Below, in pieces: positions 51,425-60,752 of a DNA stretch of 64,000 nucleotides. The stretch is from Salinibaculum litoreum (GTDB taxonomy: Archaea; Halobacteriota; Halobacteria; Halobacteriales; Haloarculaceae): NCBI GenBank assembly GCA_009789175.1, contig CP046866.1:558001-622000 (forward strand). Direction: 5' to 3'. The first letter of the stretch is position 1. Each line of letters opens with the position of its first letter. Position numbers and translations under genes: made by a program. The notes beneath the pieces are model-generated. The model did no database searches and had not been told where the DNA came from. It saw nothing but the letters and a program-made list of their open reading frames with translations.

Positions 51425-52375
51425 ATGCTAACGAAGGCCAGCCTTGCACTGCTAGACGCGCTTAGCGCTGGCCGCGAGGCGACGCCAGACGAACTCGCGA
51501 CCGAAACTGAGTATTCGCAGGACCACATCTACGACGTCCTCGATGAGTTGCTCGAGGACGGCTTGCTCACTGAAGCCCGTGGTTCGAAGAACCGGCGTCT
51601 CGTCCGAGTGACTGACCATCCAGTCGTCGAGGCGTATCGAGACCTCCGTTCGAACCTCGGGCACGTCGACTGGACTGAGATACTCTCACCAGCGACGCTG
51701 CGGGTGTGCTGGTACCTCGACGAACCACGTCGAGCGACCGAGATCGCAGAGCGACTCGACATCACCCGACAGGGCGTCCACAACGCGTTGTCACCGCTCA
51801 AGCACCGTGCGATGCTGTCGCCGTCTGGACCCGAATACGCGTTGACTGATGACCTCTCGCCACTGCTGACGTTCGCACGAGAAGTCGTGACCCACGAACA
51901 TCGCTCGCGAGCTCGCAAACTCGCTCCAAGTGCGACTATCGAGTGGTGCGACCCAAAGCGAGCACTCGTTCGCGTCCAGACGTCGGAGGATACGACGGCG
52001 CTAGAGTCGGCTGTTGACTGGCGGGTGACTGGACTCGCACGATTCCAGGAGTACGGCTTGCAGTTCTTCCTCGCCGGTGAACCCCCATTTTGGTACGCTC
52101 CGGATGAAGAACTCACGCCCTCGGAGGTCGTGTGCCACACCCTCGTCCTCGATAGCGGCTCGCGACGCGTCAGTTATTCGATGCTGCTGATCGAGAAACT
52201 GGATATCGATCAGGAGACCCTCATAGAAACGGCAACGTGGTACGATCTGGAGACAACGGTGGCTGCGATGTACCGACCCCTTCACGGAGAGTTCGAGGTT
52301 GCTGAGGACCTCCCGGTCTTCCTCCCGAGTGAATCAGAATTTATCGCTCTCAAAGAGCAATACGGTGTCTCATGA
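51425..52375 (+). CDS. double winged-helix regulator (antitoxin candidate)
   Basis: 316 residues. Two winged helices are visible: residues about 1-70 (LALLDALSAGREATPDELAT, then a recognition helix QDHIYDVLDELLEDGLL) and about 88-155 (TLRVCWYLDEPRRATEIAER, then ITRQGVHNALSPLKHRAML). The C-terminal half is alpha/beta. It overlaps the nucleotidyltransferase gene by 4 bases. HTH plus nucleotidyltransferase pairs are known as AbiE-type or related toxin-antitoxin systems, in which the HTH protein represses the operon and counteracts the enzyme. Confidence 0.75.
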   Translation: MLTKASLALLDALSAGREATPDELATETEYSQDHIYDVLDELLEDGLLTEARGSKNRRLVRVTDHPVVEAYRDLRSNLGHVDWTEILSPATLRVCWYLDEPRRATEIAERLDITRQGVHNALSPLKHRAMLSPSGPEYALTDDLSPLLTFAREVVTHEHRSRARKLAPSATIEWCDPKRALVRVQTSEDTTALESAVDWRVTGLARFQEYGLQFFLAGEPPFWYAPDEELTPSEVVCHTLVLDSGSRRVSYSMLLIEKLDIDQETLIETATWYDLETTVAAMYRPLHGEFEVAEDLPVFLPSESEFIALKEQYGVS

Positions 52376-53241
52376 CGGTGTTCAAAGGTGGAGATGCGAT
52401 CAGAGCGTTCCTCGAAGAGTTTGACAGCTGGCTCTCGGAATCCGTAGACGTGTATCTCCTCGGCGGCTCGGCGATGACGGTTCGCGGGCTGAAAGATCAG
52501 ACCGAGGACATCGACCTTGCGCTGGGTGTCGTTTCCGAGTTCGAGCACGTCTACCAGGCGCTTCAGGCACAAGGGTTCGCGGTGGTTGACGAGCCGACGG
52601 AGTCGTTCGAGGGTGTCGGGAAAACCATTGAGCTCCATCACGAAGACCGCGGATTTCAGATCGACCTCTTCGAGCGGCAAGTCGTCGGAAAGGTGTGGAT
52701 CACCGAGCGAATGCATGACCGGGCCGAGGAATTCTGGACCGGCGACCACGCGACGGCGTTCATCCTCTCGGACGAGGATATGTTCCTATTGAAAGCGGTC
52801 TCTGGTGGTGACCTGGCGAGTGGTCGCCGGCGCGACATCGAGGACATGCGGAAGTACGCCCAGCGTGGCCTCGACTATGAGTCGATTCTGACCGAAATCG
52901 GTGAACAGCGTCCGTTCAACACGGGGTCGACTGAAGCACGACACATCCGCGACCGTTCCCATCCGCTGTTCACTATCGAGATGGCGGTCAATTCACTGTC
53001 GGGCCTCCCGAATTCGTTCACGTCTCGTATCTCAGATTTCGCGACAGAGTTCGAAGTCGAGTACACCGTCCTGGGTGCGGTCGATGATGGACTAACTGAT
53101 ATCGAGAAAATTCGCGACCGCGTTCTCTCGAACGTGAGAGCGCTTTCTGACGACCAGATGGACGCTGTTGACGATGCGATTGCTCGGTTAGTCGAAAAAC
53201 AGATTCTAGAGCGCGAGGAGACCACAGTCCGACTTCAGTAA
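52372..53241 (+). CDS. nucleotidyltransferase (DUF6036/AbiEii-like toxin candidate)
   Basis: 289 residues. The nucleotidyltransferase core is clear: LLGGSAM (29-35), DIDLAL with Asp46 and Asp48 as metal ligands, and FQIDLFE with a third Asp98. LLKAVSGGD with the following helix and a C-terminal helical/winged region (about 200-285) complete the fold. Enzymes of this type in bacterial AbiE/MenA systems transfer nucleotides to tRNA or proteins and stop growth. The paired double-HTH gene upstream fits a toxin-antitoxin unit. Confidence 0.75.
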   Translation: MTVFKGGDAIRAFLEEFDSWLSESVDVYLLGGSAMTVRGLKDQTEDIDLALGVVSEFEHVYQALQAQGFAVVDEPTESFEGVGKTIELHHEDRGFQIDLFERQVVGKVWITERMHDRAEEFWTGDHATAFILSDEDMFLLKAVSGGDLASGRRRDIEDMRKYAQRGLDYESILTEIGEQRPFNTGSTEARHIRDRSHPLFTIEMAVNSLSGLPNSFTSRISDFATEFEVEYTVLGAVDDGLTDIEKIRDRVLSNVRALSDDQMDAVDDAIARLVEKQILEREETTVRLQ

Positions 53242-53400
53242 CTCCAGACCGCTTGTTGTACTTCTCGCGTCGTGAGCCGTATCTTGGCGGTTACTCCCGA
53301 GTCGAAATTTATCACCTCTGAAGAGACTGAGGGGAAGGCGAGTTGACTCAACGATCGCCCGTCGGACTCGTGCTTTCACTCAATCGCGCCATAGAATCCC

Positions 53401-54507
53401 ATGAGTATAGAAACATCCACAGACCGTTCTGACGAAGAACAGACTGAGAACAGTCGTTCAGATGCGTCTGCACGACCTGGGACTGTCGCGGAACCCTCCG
53501 AACAACTACCAGATTTCGTCGACATCTCTGGTCTCGACACGGAACAAGCGGCGAGTCTGCGCGAACAGGGAATCAAAACGATCCAGGCTCTCGAAGCCGC
53601 TGACTCCGAAACAATCGCGGAGTTTGCAAACGTCAGCGTGGAACAGGCTGTAGACTGGCTGGAGCAAGCCCGAGATCTCGAATCCGAGACAGAGGCAGAA
53701 CCAGAGGAAGATGTCGATACTGATGGGGAGGAAGCAACGGATGAGATTCCTTCAAAGCCGCCGTCGACGTTCCGAGCAACCATCCAATCGAGCCCTCTCA
53801 AGGCTATCCTCAAAGCACTTCGCGCGAACGTCGACGAAGCCCGATTCAAGATCGACGAATCCGGGATTCGCGTCCGTGCAGTCGATCCCGCCAACGTCGC
53901 GATGGACGATCTCACTCTGAATGCCTCAGCATTCGAGTCGTACGATGCTACCCCGGGGGTCCTCGGTCTCGATCTGGACCGCTTCGCCGATCCCGTGAAC
54001 CTCGCAAAGAAAGACGATCTGGTCCAGTTCAGTCTCGATAGAGAGACACGCAAGCTGGTTGTCTTCGTCGACGGCATCGAGTTCCGAATGGCTTGCCTCG
54101 ATCCAGCGACCATCAGAGCAGAGCCGACGCTTCCTGAGCTGGAACTCCCAGCGAGCGCTACGCTCGACCGCGACGTCCTCCAGCAAGGGGTCAAAGCCGC
54201 AGACCTCGTTGCCGACCACGTCGGCTTCCGGATGGACGCCGACGATGAGGTCCTCAGAATCGAGGGGGAAGGCGATACCGACGCTGTCGACTTCCAACTC
54301 GATGAGGAGGAACTCGACCAAGCCACGTTCGCCGAAGCGTCGTCGCTGTTCAGCCTCGACTACATGAAGAAGATAGTCCGAACTATTCCGAAGGGGGCTA
54401 GCGTCACAGTCGATTTCGGGAGTGAGTTCCCCATCATGCTCTCGTACGAGCTTGACGATGATGCAGGGTCGATGACCCGGATGCTGGCTCCCCGTATCGA
54501 GACCTGA
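53401..54507 (+). CDS. second PCNA-like clamp with N-terminal HhH region
   Basis: 368 residues. About 37-85 is a helix-hairpin-helix-like unit (VDISGLDTEQAASLREQGIK, then TIAEFANVSVEQAVDWL), followed by an acidic linker (86-115). The PCNA domain follows (about 118-368) with VDEARFKIDESGIRVRAVDP, SLFSLDYMKKIV and the C-terminal LAPRIE. It has the same architecture as the protein at 5403 but a shorter linker and a clearly different sequence, so the two are not a recent duplication. A TATA-like AAATTTATC lies about 90 bases upstream. Clamps may assemble as hetero-rings with the host PCNA. Confidence 0.9.
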   Translation: MSIETSTDRSDEEQTENSRSDASARPGTVAEPSEQLPDFVDISGLDTEQAASLREQGIKTIQALEAADSETIAEFANVSVEQAVDWLEQARDLESETEAEPEEDVDTDGEEATDEIPSKPPSTFRATIQSSPLKAILKALRANVDEARFKIDESGIRVRAVDPANVAMDDLTLNASAFESYDATPGVLGLDLDRFADPVNLAKKDDLVQFSLDRETRKLVVFVDGIEFRMACLDPATIRAEPTLPELELPASATLDRDVLQQGVKAADLVADHVGFRMDADDEVLRIEGEGDTDAVDFQLDEEELDQATFAEASSLFSLDYMKKIVRTIPKGASVTVDFGSEFPIMLSYELDDDAGSMTRMLAPRIET

Positions 54508-54535
54508 CGGAGCTGTTTGAGCTTTGATAAACGAT

Positions 54536-55438
54536 CTATGCGGTCGTCTCGTTCATGGATTTCTTGAGTACAGTATTCGTAGCCGTTCTCATTCTTCTCA
54601 GCGATGGAACCTCTAGTTCGTCTCGGTCGAGTAGCCCTTCAATGTCCTCTCCCTTGTCGGGATGCTTGATCCTGTTCACCATTTCCCGCCAAGCCTGTGC
54701 GTCATCCACGCTCAGGATTGTGCTGTCCGCAACGCGCTGATCTTTATCTCCACGTCTCCCAGAAGAGAGTAGGTTCTCACAGACGAAATACAAGTTTGTC
54801 ATAGCTGTCCAAATATCAGAGGATAATGCGTCGTCGTACATATGGAGGGCAACACGAAGATCCATCTCAGCATCTGTCTCAATTTGTTTTGACCTGTATT
54901 CTCTCACGTCCTCGTAGACCGATATCACGTCGTCGGTAATCTTGATTTCATCTGGTATCTCGTTCAACCCGAGTAATGCCGTGGCGATGTTTCCTGGCGA
55001 GAGATCGTCCCGGTAGTCTAGTGCACCTCTACTGTAGGAGTACGCGCCTCCAGTTACTTGACCGGGGTTCTGGGAGAAGAATACTGGATCCTCTGTGCAT
55101 AGGTTGATAGCAATCAGAAAATCAAATACATCTGCGTGCTCCCGGAGAGGGGGGTCGGTGTTTTCTAATAGACCGTGGGCGATGATCCACCAGTGGCGTT
55201 CGGGATGATCGACCGTTTTGTCGACGCGAATTTGTCGGTTACTTGTAACCACTTGCTTCCCGTTGTAAGCTTGCTTATTAACCCAGAGATTGACCGTCTC
55301 CTGTTGTTCGAACTCTAATTCCTCGATATTGGGGCAACTGACGAGATCTACGTCATCCGTCTTCTGGTCAACCCCAGAGTGAGTACCCGTGCGTGTTTGG
55401 CTCAACGGTCGAAGATAAGAGGGGATATAGGTCGTCAT
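54536..55438 (-). CDS. hypothetical protein, possible HEPN-like C-terminal region
   Basis: About 300 residues on the minus strand. The first half is mixed alpha/beta. The second half is helical, with IWTAMTNLYFVCENLLSSGR and WREMVNRIKHPDKGED (about 250-265). This R-x3-N-R-x2-H arrangement recalls HEPN/Apea-type RNase domains, though the canonical R-x4-6-H spacing is only partly satisfied. The gene is AT-richer than its neighbours and stands alone, convergent to the PCNA-like gene. Function unknown. Confidence 0.55.
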   Translation of the reverse strand: MTTYIPSYLRPLSQTRTGTHSGVDQKTDDVDLVSCPNIEELEFEQQETVNLWVNKQAYNGKQVVTSNRQIRVDKTVDHPERHWWIIAHGLLENTDPPLREHADVFDFLIAINLCTEDPVFFSQNPGQVTGGAYSYSRGALDYRDDLSPGNIATALLGLNEIPDEIKITDDVISVYEDVREYRSKQIETDAEMDLRVALHMYDDALSSDIWTAMTNLYFVCENLLSSGRRGDKDQRVADSTILSVDDAQAWREMVNRIKHPDKGEDIEGLLDRDELEVPSLRRMRTATNTVLKKSMNETTA

Positions 55439-55596
55439 TTTCACCAAATATTTCGTCTGGTCGTAAAGTCATTAGTACGCCTTGTTAGAGATTAGCAATG
55501 CCAAGGGTACGCCAAAATTTTCGAGAATAAATACGCCAGCGCGGCCTTGTATTCGACCACTAAATCTAATTTATCTGTAATAATTGATTGAGTTCT

Positions 55597-56460
55597 ATGA
55601 AGACTAGCTACTCACAGTCGAGGCACCGAGCGCGGCGATATCGCGGAGAACGCACACTTGGGGGCTGTCTCGTCTACGCCGGCGACGATCTTCTTGACAA
55701 ACACCTAATGGTACATTCAGTGTCGCCGGGCGGGTTCGATTGGGGTCTGGATGCGGCTCCAGAGCGCGCTTGCCAACTCGCTATCGCCCTGCTCGCGTCC
55801 GCTCTCGGGGTCGAAGTCGCAATCGATGACTATCACCTGTTCGCAGAGAACTTCGTCAGATGCGAGCTGAGCGGTGATGAATGGTCGATTCGTCTGCAGG
55901 ACCTCCGCGAGTCGAGCTTTCGTGAACAGTACCTTCACAGGGACTATCCGGACAACACCGCTCCACAACCGGACGATGTCGACATCGAAACAGTCGATCT
56001 GGACTCGATCAGTTACGCTGACGAACTTGCTCTGGTCCGACGATACGACGAGGTCCTCTGGAAGAAGGGAGATACCAGAGGGAACTTGTATCGACTTCAG
56101 GAAATCCGATTGGGGAACCGTGATCCTGCTGCCGAATCCCTGTCGAAGCAGTGGCTCTCAACGCATAGTCGACTGACTTCCGCTGCTGCCAAGCGGGCCA
56201 TCGCTGAGGAGTTCGAGACGATGGGCGAGTTTGCAGCCTGGGCCTGCTACGCCACGACGCTCAGGACTGTCGACCACGTCGGCGAATCGACTGAGGAAAG
56301 CATTCGACGTCTTCGGCCGACGCTCATCCGCTGGTTCGGCGGTGAAGAATATATCCCACGCTACGACGACGATCAAGAGACGCTCCTGAGTGAGGATACT
56401 GGCGAAGATGAAGAGCAAATAGGTACAACAGGAGATCCATCGGCATCCGCTTCGGGGTAG
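55597..56460 (+). CDS. DUF6166-type protein
   Basis: 287 residues. The N-terminal RYRGERTLGGCLVYAGDDLL ... SPGGFDWGLDAAPERACQLA (about 14-70) matches the DUF6166 pattern, a small domain of unknown function frequent on haloarchaeal plasmids. The rest is helical with an acidic tail. ATG 55597 is chosen over a TTG at 55588. It sits about 110 bases before the gene interrupted by IS copy 2. Confidence 0.6.
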   Translation: MKTSYSQSRHRARRYRGERTLGGCLVYAGDDLLDKHLMVHSVSPGGFDWGLDAAPERACQLAIALLASALGVEVAIDDYHLFAENFVRCELSGDEWSIRLQDLRESSFREQYLHRDYPDNTAPQPDDVDIETVDLDSISYADELALVRRYDEVLWKKGDTRGNLYRLQEIRLGNRDPAAESLSKQWLSTHSRLTSAAAKRAIAEEFETMGEFAAWACYATTLRTVDHVGESTEESIRRLRPTLIRWFGGEEYIPRYDDDQETLLSEDTGEDEEQIGTTGDPSASASG

Positions 56461-56568
56461 TACCGGATGAGAAAGCGCCGCCCCATTTTACCATCCTCAA
56501 TCGGGTGAGGGGAAGACTCGTCGGGTGTCCACGACGACTGGCCTCGACTGTTTCCCATCTGATTCGCC

Positions 56569-57097
56569 ATGTCGACACATACACAGTCAGAAGCGAGCCG
56601 CGAGCGAGAGAACTCCACGTCGAACTCCCGTTCAGGCGAGGATAACCATCAATCAGTTGCTGCATCCATGTCGGTCCTCGACCTCCTGGATCAGGAAGCA
56701 ACGCACGCGTTTGCAGGGTTGACGCCGGCAGACGACGCGGAGTATCCAGACGCTGTTTCACCAGAAACGGGGTGTCTCGATCCGAATCCTCGATCCCTGA
56801 AAGACGTTCTCAGCGTCCTTCCCCAAGCGAGTTCGGGTGAACTCTGGGCCACAAACGAGTTCGTCGGTGTCGACGGGACCATCGACATCGAAGCTCTCCG
56901 CAACGTCGATGGTCTGGATATCGATACGCTGGAGACGGCGACCGGTCAGTCCCTCTCGGAGATCGCCACAGACTCGTCGTCCGACCCGTTGGTTCGTGTT
57001 CGAGATCACAAGGATATCGTCGACGAACGCCGCAAGGCGCTGTGTGCGCTGGGCTTCGATGTCAAGTTCCGCTGGCAGATCGCCTCGGATCGATACT
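56569..57097 (+). pseudogene. hypothetical gene interrupted by IS copy 2 (5' part)
   Basis: 176 residues of an acidic helical protein (MSVLDLLDQEATHAFAGL near 34, later DERRKALCALGFDVKFRWQI) end at the IS. After removing the IS and one copy of the ATACT duplication, the frame continues without a shift through 58478-58611 and ends with a hydrophobic helix (GVAYGVLGILGLLIYMAQK), giving an ancestral protein of about 220 residues. As it stands the frame runs 31 codons into the IS. The family is unknown. Confidence 0.65.
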
Positions 57098-58472
57098 CAG
57101 TCGATCACATCGGGTTAGAGGAAGTGTCTGCTTTGGGAGGATGTGCAACAACCCGAAGCAGACAGCGAAATAGAGGAAGAGCACCTGCTTAATTTTGTCG
57201 TCAACAGCCTCGACGAAGAGCTTGCGATAGACCTCGGTGATGACGTCAAGGTCACGACAGAGACGTTGTACGAGGTCCTCGCCGGCGCCAGCGCCGGCGG
57301 GACCTCAATCAACCACGTCTGCGAAACGACCGGCGACTCGCCACACGCCAATACCGTCCGGGGACATCTCACCGAGCAGTTTGAGCTTGACTCGGTTGAG
57401 GCAGTTGGGGACACGCTCCTGCAGCGAGATGCGCTTGCGACACTTCCAGATCGACCGGTGGAGGTCTGTGCAGACCTCCACCTCGATCCCTACTACGGCG
57501 ACGAAGACGAGACAGAGGCGCTGTACTTCTCGCAGGCGAAACGAGGAACCACAACGTTTCATGCGTACGCGACGCTGTACGTACGAGTACGCAACAAACG
57601 ATACACGCTGGCGGTGCGCCAGCTCGTCGCTGGCGACACCACCAGCGATGTCCTCGCTGAGTTTCTCGAACTGCTCGACGGCCTTGACCTCAGCGTCAAG
57701 GCCGTCTACCTTGATCGTGGATTCTACAACAGCACCTGTCTCGGACTGCTGTACGCCCACAACTACGCCTATGCAATGCCGATTGTCAAGTGGGGCGAGA
57801 CGATTCAAAACGAACTCAACAGGGGCTGGAGCCGCGAGATCGAGCACGATCTCGCCGGCGAGGTAACGTTCCCTGTGTTCATCGATTGTGTGTACCAGCA
57901 AGGGCGGTACGATGAACACGGAGTGGCGCGTCACGGCTACGCCGCTGACGCGCCGTTCATCGACACACCACGAGATGCTCGAGAGCACTACAGCAAGCGT
58001 TTCGGCATCGAGTCAAGCTACCGATTAGCCAAGCAGAGCCTCGCGTTCACCAGTTCTCAAGACGCTGGCCTGCGGCTAGTGATGTTTGTCGTGAGTCTGT
58101 TGCTGCAGAACAGCTGGCGGTATCTGCATTGGAGGTACGTGGCGGCGCCCCGCCGCGGGGGGCGCCGCCTCTGGAGATGGCCGTTCGCGGAGTTTTGTGA
58201 GATGGTGTTGCGGGCCGCTTGGACAGCGCTTGGTGTGCGTAGAGCAGTCCCAGCGAACCAGTCACTCGACGACCGGTTCTTCCGGTAGCTGTCCACCGAT
58301 CCGGACAGCGGTCGTGAGTGGCGACACTGTCGCGTCGGCGGCGATCCGCCGCCGACAGCGACGGTCCATGCCGAAGATCCCGCTCACTAGCGCTTCGAAG
58401 ACGCTCCACGACCAGTTCAATCTGATTCACCGCCATCAGACGAGGTTACGCGGCTGTCGATGTGATCGACTG
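57098..58472 (+). mobile_element. ISH3-family insertion sequence, copy 2 (1375 bp)
   Basis: Same ends (CAGTCGATCACATCG inverted repeats), length and apparently sequence as copy 1, in the same orientation 31115 bases away. It is flanked by a perfect 5-bp direct repeat ATACT (57093-57097 and 58473-58477), the target duplication left by simple transposition. Confidence 0.95.
57143..58288 (+). CDS. ISH3-family transposase (copy 2)
   Basis: 381 residues, identical in translation to the copy at 26028, with the DDE-type motifs EVCADLHLDPYYGDEDETEA, VKAVYLDRGFY and HYSKRFGIESSYR. It is full length and in a complete element with target duplication, so it is presumed functional. Confidence 0.93.
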   Translation: MQQPEADSEIEEEHLLNFVVNSLDEELAIDLGDDVKVTTETLYEVLAGASAGGTSINHVCETTGDSPHANTVRGHLTEQFELDSVEAVGDTLLQRDALATLPDRPVEVCADLHLDPYYGDEDETEALYFSQAKRGTTTFHAYATLYVRVRNKRYTLAVRQLVAGDTTSDVLAEFLELLDGLDLSVKAVYLDRGFYNSTCLGLLYAHNYAYAMPIVKWGETIQNELNRGWSREIEHDLAGEVTFPVFIDCVYQQGRYDEHGVARHGYAADAPFIDTPRDAREHYSKRFGIESSYRLAKQSLAFTSSQDAGLRLVMFVVSLLLQNSWRYLHWRYVAAPRRGGRRLWRWPFAEFCEMVLRAAWTALGVRRAVPANQSLDDRFFR

Positions 58473-58611
58473 ATACTACATCTATCGAGACACAGCGAAG
58501 CGTAATCTCTCCTCGCCAAAAATCCGAGGAGTTGCATACGGTGTGTTGGGAATACTCGGGTTGCTAATCTATATGGCTCAGAAATCGAGGGGCGAGGCTA
58601 ACACTACGTAA
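58473..58611 (+). pseudogene. 3' remnant of the gene interrupted by IS copy 2
   Basis: Begins with the second ATACT copy. In the frame set by the 5' part it reads YYIYRDTAKRNLSSPKIRGV, then a hydrophobic stretch, and stops at TAA 58609-58611. The open frame after a precise excision supports that this is the original 3' end, although 44 open codons could occur by chance. Confidence 0.45.
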
Positions 58612-58637
58612 GTCCCCTGAACTTACCGTTCCTTCAC

Positions 58638-58844
58638 TCAGTCTATCGCAAATTCTCCCCATTGTTGAAGGATAGCGAGGCCAATCAGCGTTAACGCAAG
58701 TCCACCAATTACCCCGGCGATATTGGCAATCCCAGAGAGGCTTGTCCACGCATATGACGCCCCGAGAAGGGCGCTGACAGATGACCCCAACGTCAGTATG
58801 CCGAGAATCAATGCAGGAAGGCCCATTGCACGCGGGTTCTCCAT
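58638..58844 (-). CDS. 68-residue two-helix membrane protein
   Basis: MENPRAMGLPALILGILTLG, a short loop, then SGIANIAGVIGGLALTLIGL. There are two hydrophobic helices and almost no loops, typical of small haloarchaeal membrane proteins. It is convergent with the IS-interrupted gene. Function unknown. Confidence 0.55.
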   Translation of the reverse strand: MENPRAMGLPALILGILTLGSSVSALLGASYAWTSLSGIANIAGVIGGLALTLIGLAILQQWGEFAID

Positions 58845-59031
58845 AGAAGGACGTTCAAGCCATTTATGGAAAGGAATGCCGGTGTGAGGTAACTTCCCTG
58901 TATCGAACGATTCGCTCCCCTACGAATGAGGGTATGCGAACCGTTGTATGACACCCTTTAGAGTCTACTAGATTCGCTGTAGATTCTTTCCCATGGACGC
59001 TTGTCAGATGCGGGCCCCCGAGTACTGAGAG
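58845..59031. other. intergenic region
   Basis: 187 bases between two minus-strand genes. No further gene is visible. The part nearest 58845 is presumably the promoter of the small membrane gene. Confidence 0.4.
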
Positions 59032-60021
59032 CTACGTGTCGCTCCCCGAAGGCGTGTGGAATTTCTGGCCGGACGAAAACTCGGTGAGTTCCTCGATGCG
59101 GTCTTCAAGCGCTTCAATTTCGTCACGCAATTCGTCGGCTTCGGGATCGTCTGCTGAAGCGAGTTGATCTTTCAGGCCTTGGAGTCGCGTCTCTTTGCGC
59201 TCTTCATCTACCTCCGCTTTCCGGACGTACTCACGCTCGTCAATCTCGTAGACGTCGTCGGGTGCGAGTTCGGTCACCTCCAGCGCTTCATCGACCTTAC
59301 TGCTATCGACGGTTGTCACACGCTCGCGGTCGATACCCGCATCTTCTAGCGTGGCCAGTACGTCTTCGTCGTCTTCGAGCGAGCGATATTCCCGACTCGT
59401 CCGCTGAACAGAACCGAACTGCGCATGAACCGGCTGGTCGTGGTGGACGCGGTCAAGCAGGAGGTCAGCCACCTCTTTGCGCAGATCATCCGTGCCGCGC
59501 TGGACATCGGATAACAGCGTGTAGAGGTTGACTAGTCCGGGCGTCTCCAATGCGTCGAGGTCATCGACGCCGTGACGTTCCATCGCATCGACGAGCAACA
59601 GCAGGTCGGCGTAGACTGGCCGGTCGGGTTCTGCCCGCTCGTCCGTGGCGGTGCTCTCGTCGCTGGCACGGATACGTTGGGAGCTGCTCGGCTCATCAAT
59701 GGCACGAATCACGCCATCCTGTTCGTCGATTTCAAAACGTGGATGCAGCGTCAATACGGCCGCATAGGGGTCCGCATCTGGTGGGAGGCGATCCAGATCG
59801 AAGCCGTCCGCAGTATCTTCGACACGACCGATCAGCGTTTCGAACTGCTCACGCTGGAGTGGCTGACTGTCGCCACTGTCGTGGAATCGAATGACGATCC
59901 GCGGGTCTTGGACGCTCGTGATAGTGAGTTGCGTGCCTGAAAGCGGTGTCAGGAGCGTCGCCTCATCGTCAAGCGCGTCACACTCCTCACGGAGGTTCTC
60001 CCAAGTCGCCCCTGCAGCCAT
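59032..60021 (-). CDS. hypothetical protein with C-terminal coiled coil
   Basis: 329 residues on the minus strand. The first 110 residues are strand-rich (LLTPLSGTQLTITSVQDPRI, VIRFHD). The centre is helical (LLLLVDAMERHGVDDLDALE). The last 70 residues are an acidic coiled coil (EADELRDEIEALEDRIEELT). There is no motif of known function. Its start lies 130 bases from the end of the upstream minus-strand zinc-ribbon gene. A structural or DNA-organising role would fit the coil but is not shown. Confidence 0.6.
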   Translation of the reverse strand: MAAGATWENLREECDALDDEATLLTPLSGTQLTITSVQDPRIVIRFHDSGDSQPLQREQFETLIGRVEDTADGFDLDRLPPDADPYAAVLTLHPRFEIDEQDGVIRAIDEPSSSQRIRASDESTATDERAEPDRPVYADLLLLVDAMERHGVDDLDALETPGLVNLYTLLSDVQRGTDDLRKEVADLLLDRVHHDQPVHAQFGSVQRTSREYRSLEDDEDVLATLEDAGIDRERVTTVDSSKVDEALEVTELAPDDVYEIDEREYVRKAEVDEERKETRLQGLKDQLASADDPEADELRDEIEALEDRIEELTEFSSGQKFHTPSGSDT

Positions 60022-60151
60022 ACTCGCCCCTACGCCCGACTACTACAAGATTGCTTGGAGAGATGAGGAAAATTGTTCACGGCTCTGCGTTCTGAGGATA
60101 CCGACGACGCCGCCATCACTGACATAACGCAGAGTTCGAGTATCCGATGAG

Positions 60152-60307
60152 CTATTCTGGTATTTCGTAGCGAGAGAACTCTGTTGCCCCACAGTCCGGA
60201 CAAGCTTCAGTCCCCGGCGAGACGCTCGTTCCACAGTTTCGACACTCGACGACGACGTGTGACCCACCTCCTGGAAGTAGCCGAGTGATGACTGTGCGGA
60301 CTCCCAT
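60152..60307 (-). CDS. 51-residue zinc-ribbon protein
   Basis: MGVRTVITRLLPGGGSHVVV then ECRNCGTSVSPGTEACPDCG and a short tail ending EIPE. Two CxxC pairs (residues 22-25 and 36-39) make a complete zinc ribbon of the type common in haloarchaea. The gene overlaps other frames but its cysteine pattern is unmistakable. Function unknown, possibly nucleic-acid or protein binding. Confidence 0.7.
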   Translation of the reverse strand: MGVRTVITRLLPGGGSHVVVECRNCGTSVSPGTEACPDCGATEFSRYEIPE

Positions 60308-60471
60308 CGTCTGTCAGGCTACAGGTGACGGTGGATTAACCCTAACGGACGAGTCGTTTCAACGGAAACCCGGTGTGGGCACAACACACTCGTGCCGAAA
60401 GCTTACCTTCGAAGACGCCACAGAACTGAACGGGAGGACCATTGTCACACGCTCCTTCCATTTCCCGTTCC

Positions 60472-60624
60472 ATGACTGCCGACGACTCGACTCTTGGTCG
60501 GTGTCCGGACTGTGGCGAGTCTATCTCCAACGCGTGGCTCTTAGTCGAGTACGAGAAGGCCGACGGCACTGAAAGCGTGTGGGCTGAGTGTCCAGCGTGT
60601 GAAGACGTCGTCGCGCCGGAATGA
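60472..60624 (+). CDS. 50-residue zinc-binding protein (DUF7837-like)
   Basis: MTADDSTLGRCPDCGESISN ... WAECPACEDVVAPE: two CxxC pairs separated by a strand hairpin (AWLLVEYEKADGTES). It resembles the small haloarchaeal zinc-binding proteins I know as DUF7837. It is divergent from the zinc-ribbon gene at 60152, with about 160 bases between them. No role is known. Confidence 0.65.
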   Translation: MTADDSTLGRCPDCGESISNAWLLVEYEKADGTESVWAECPACEDVVAPE

Positions 60625-60752
60625 CGGGTCAATTATGCCAACGTACCCACTTTTTTGTGCGAGACTTCTGATTTGGTCGTCATGAAGAGGCAAATTGGAT
60701 GTCGCTGAGCAACGCACACAGACCGTCAAATACACGCGAACGGTACCGGTTG

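Noticed and set aside
25983-58472. Composite transposon of 32 kb bounded by the two IS copies
   Set aside because: Copy 2 has its own complete 5-bp duplication, so it transposed alone. The outer flanks (AACAT at 25978 and ATACT at 58473) do not match as a duplication of a composite element would.
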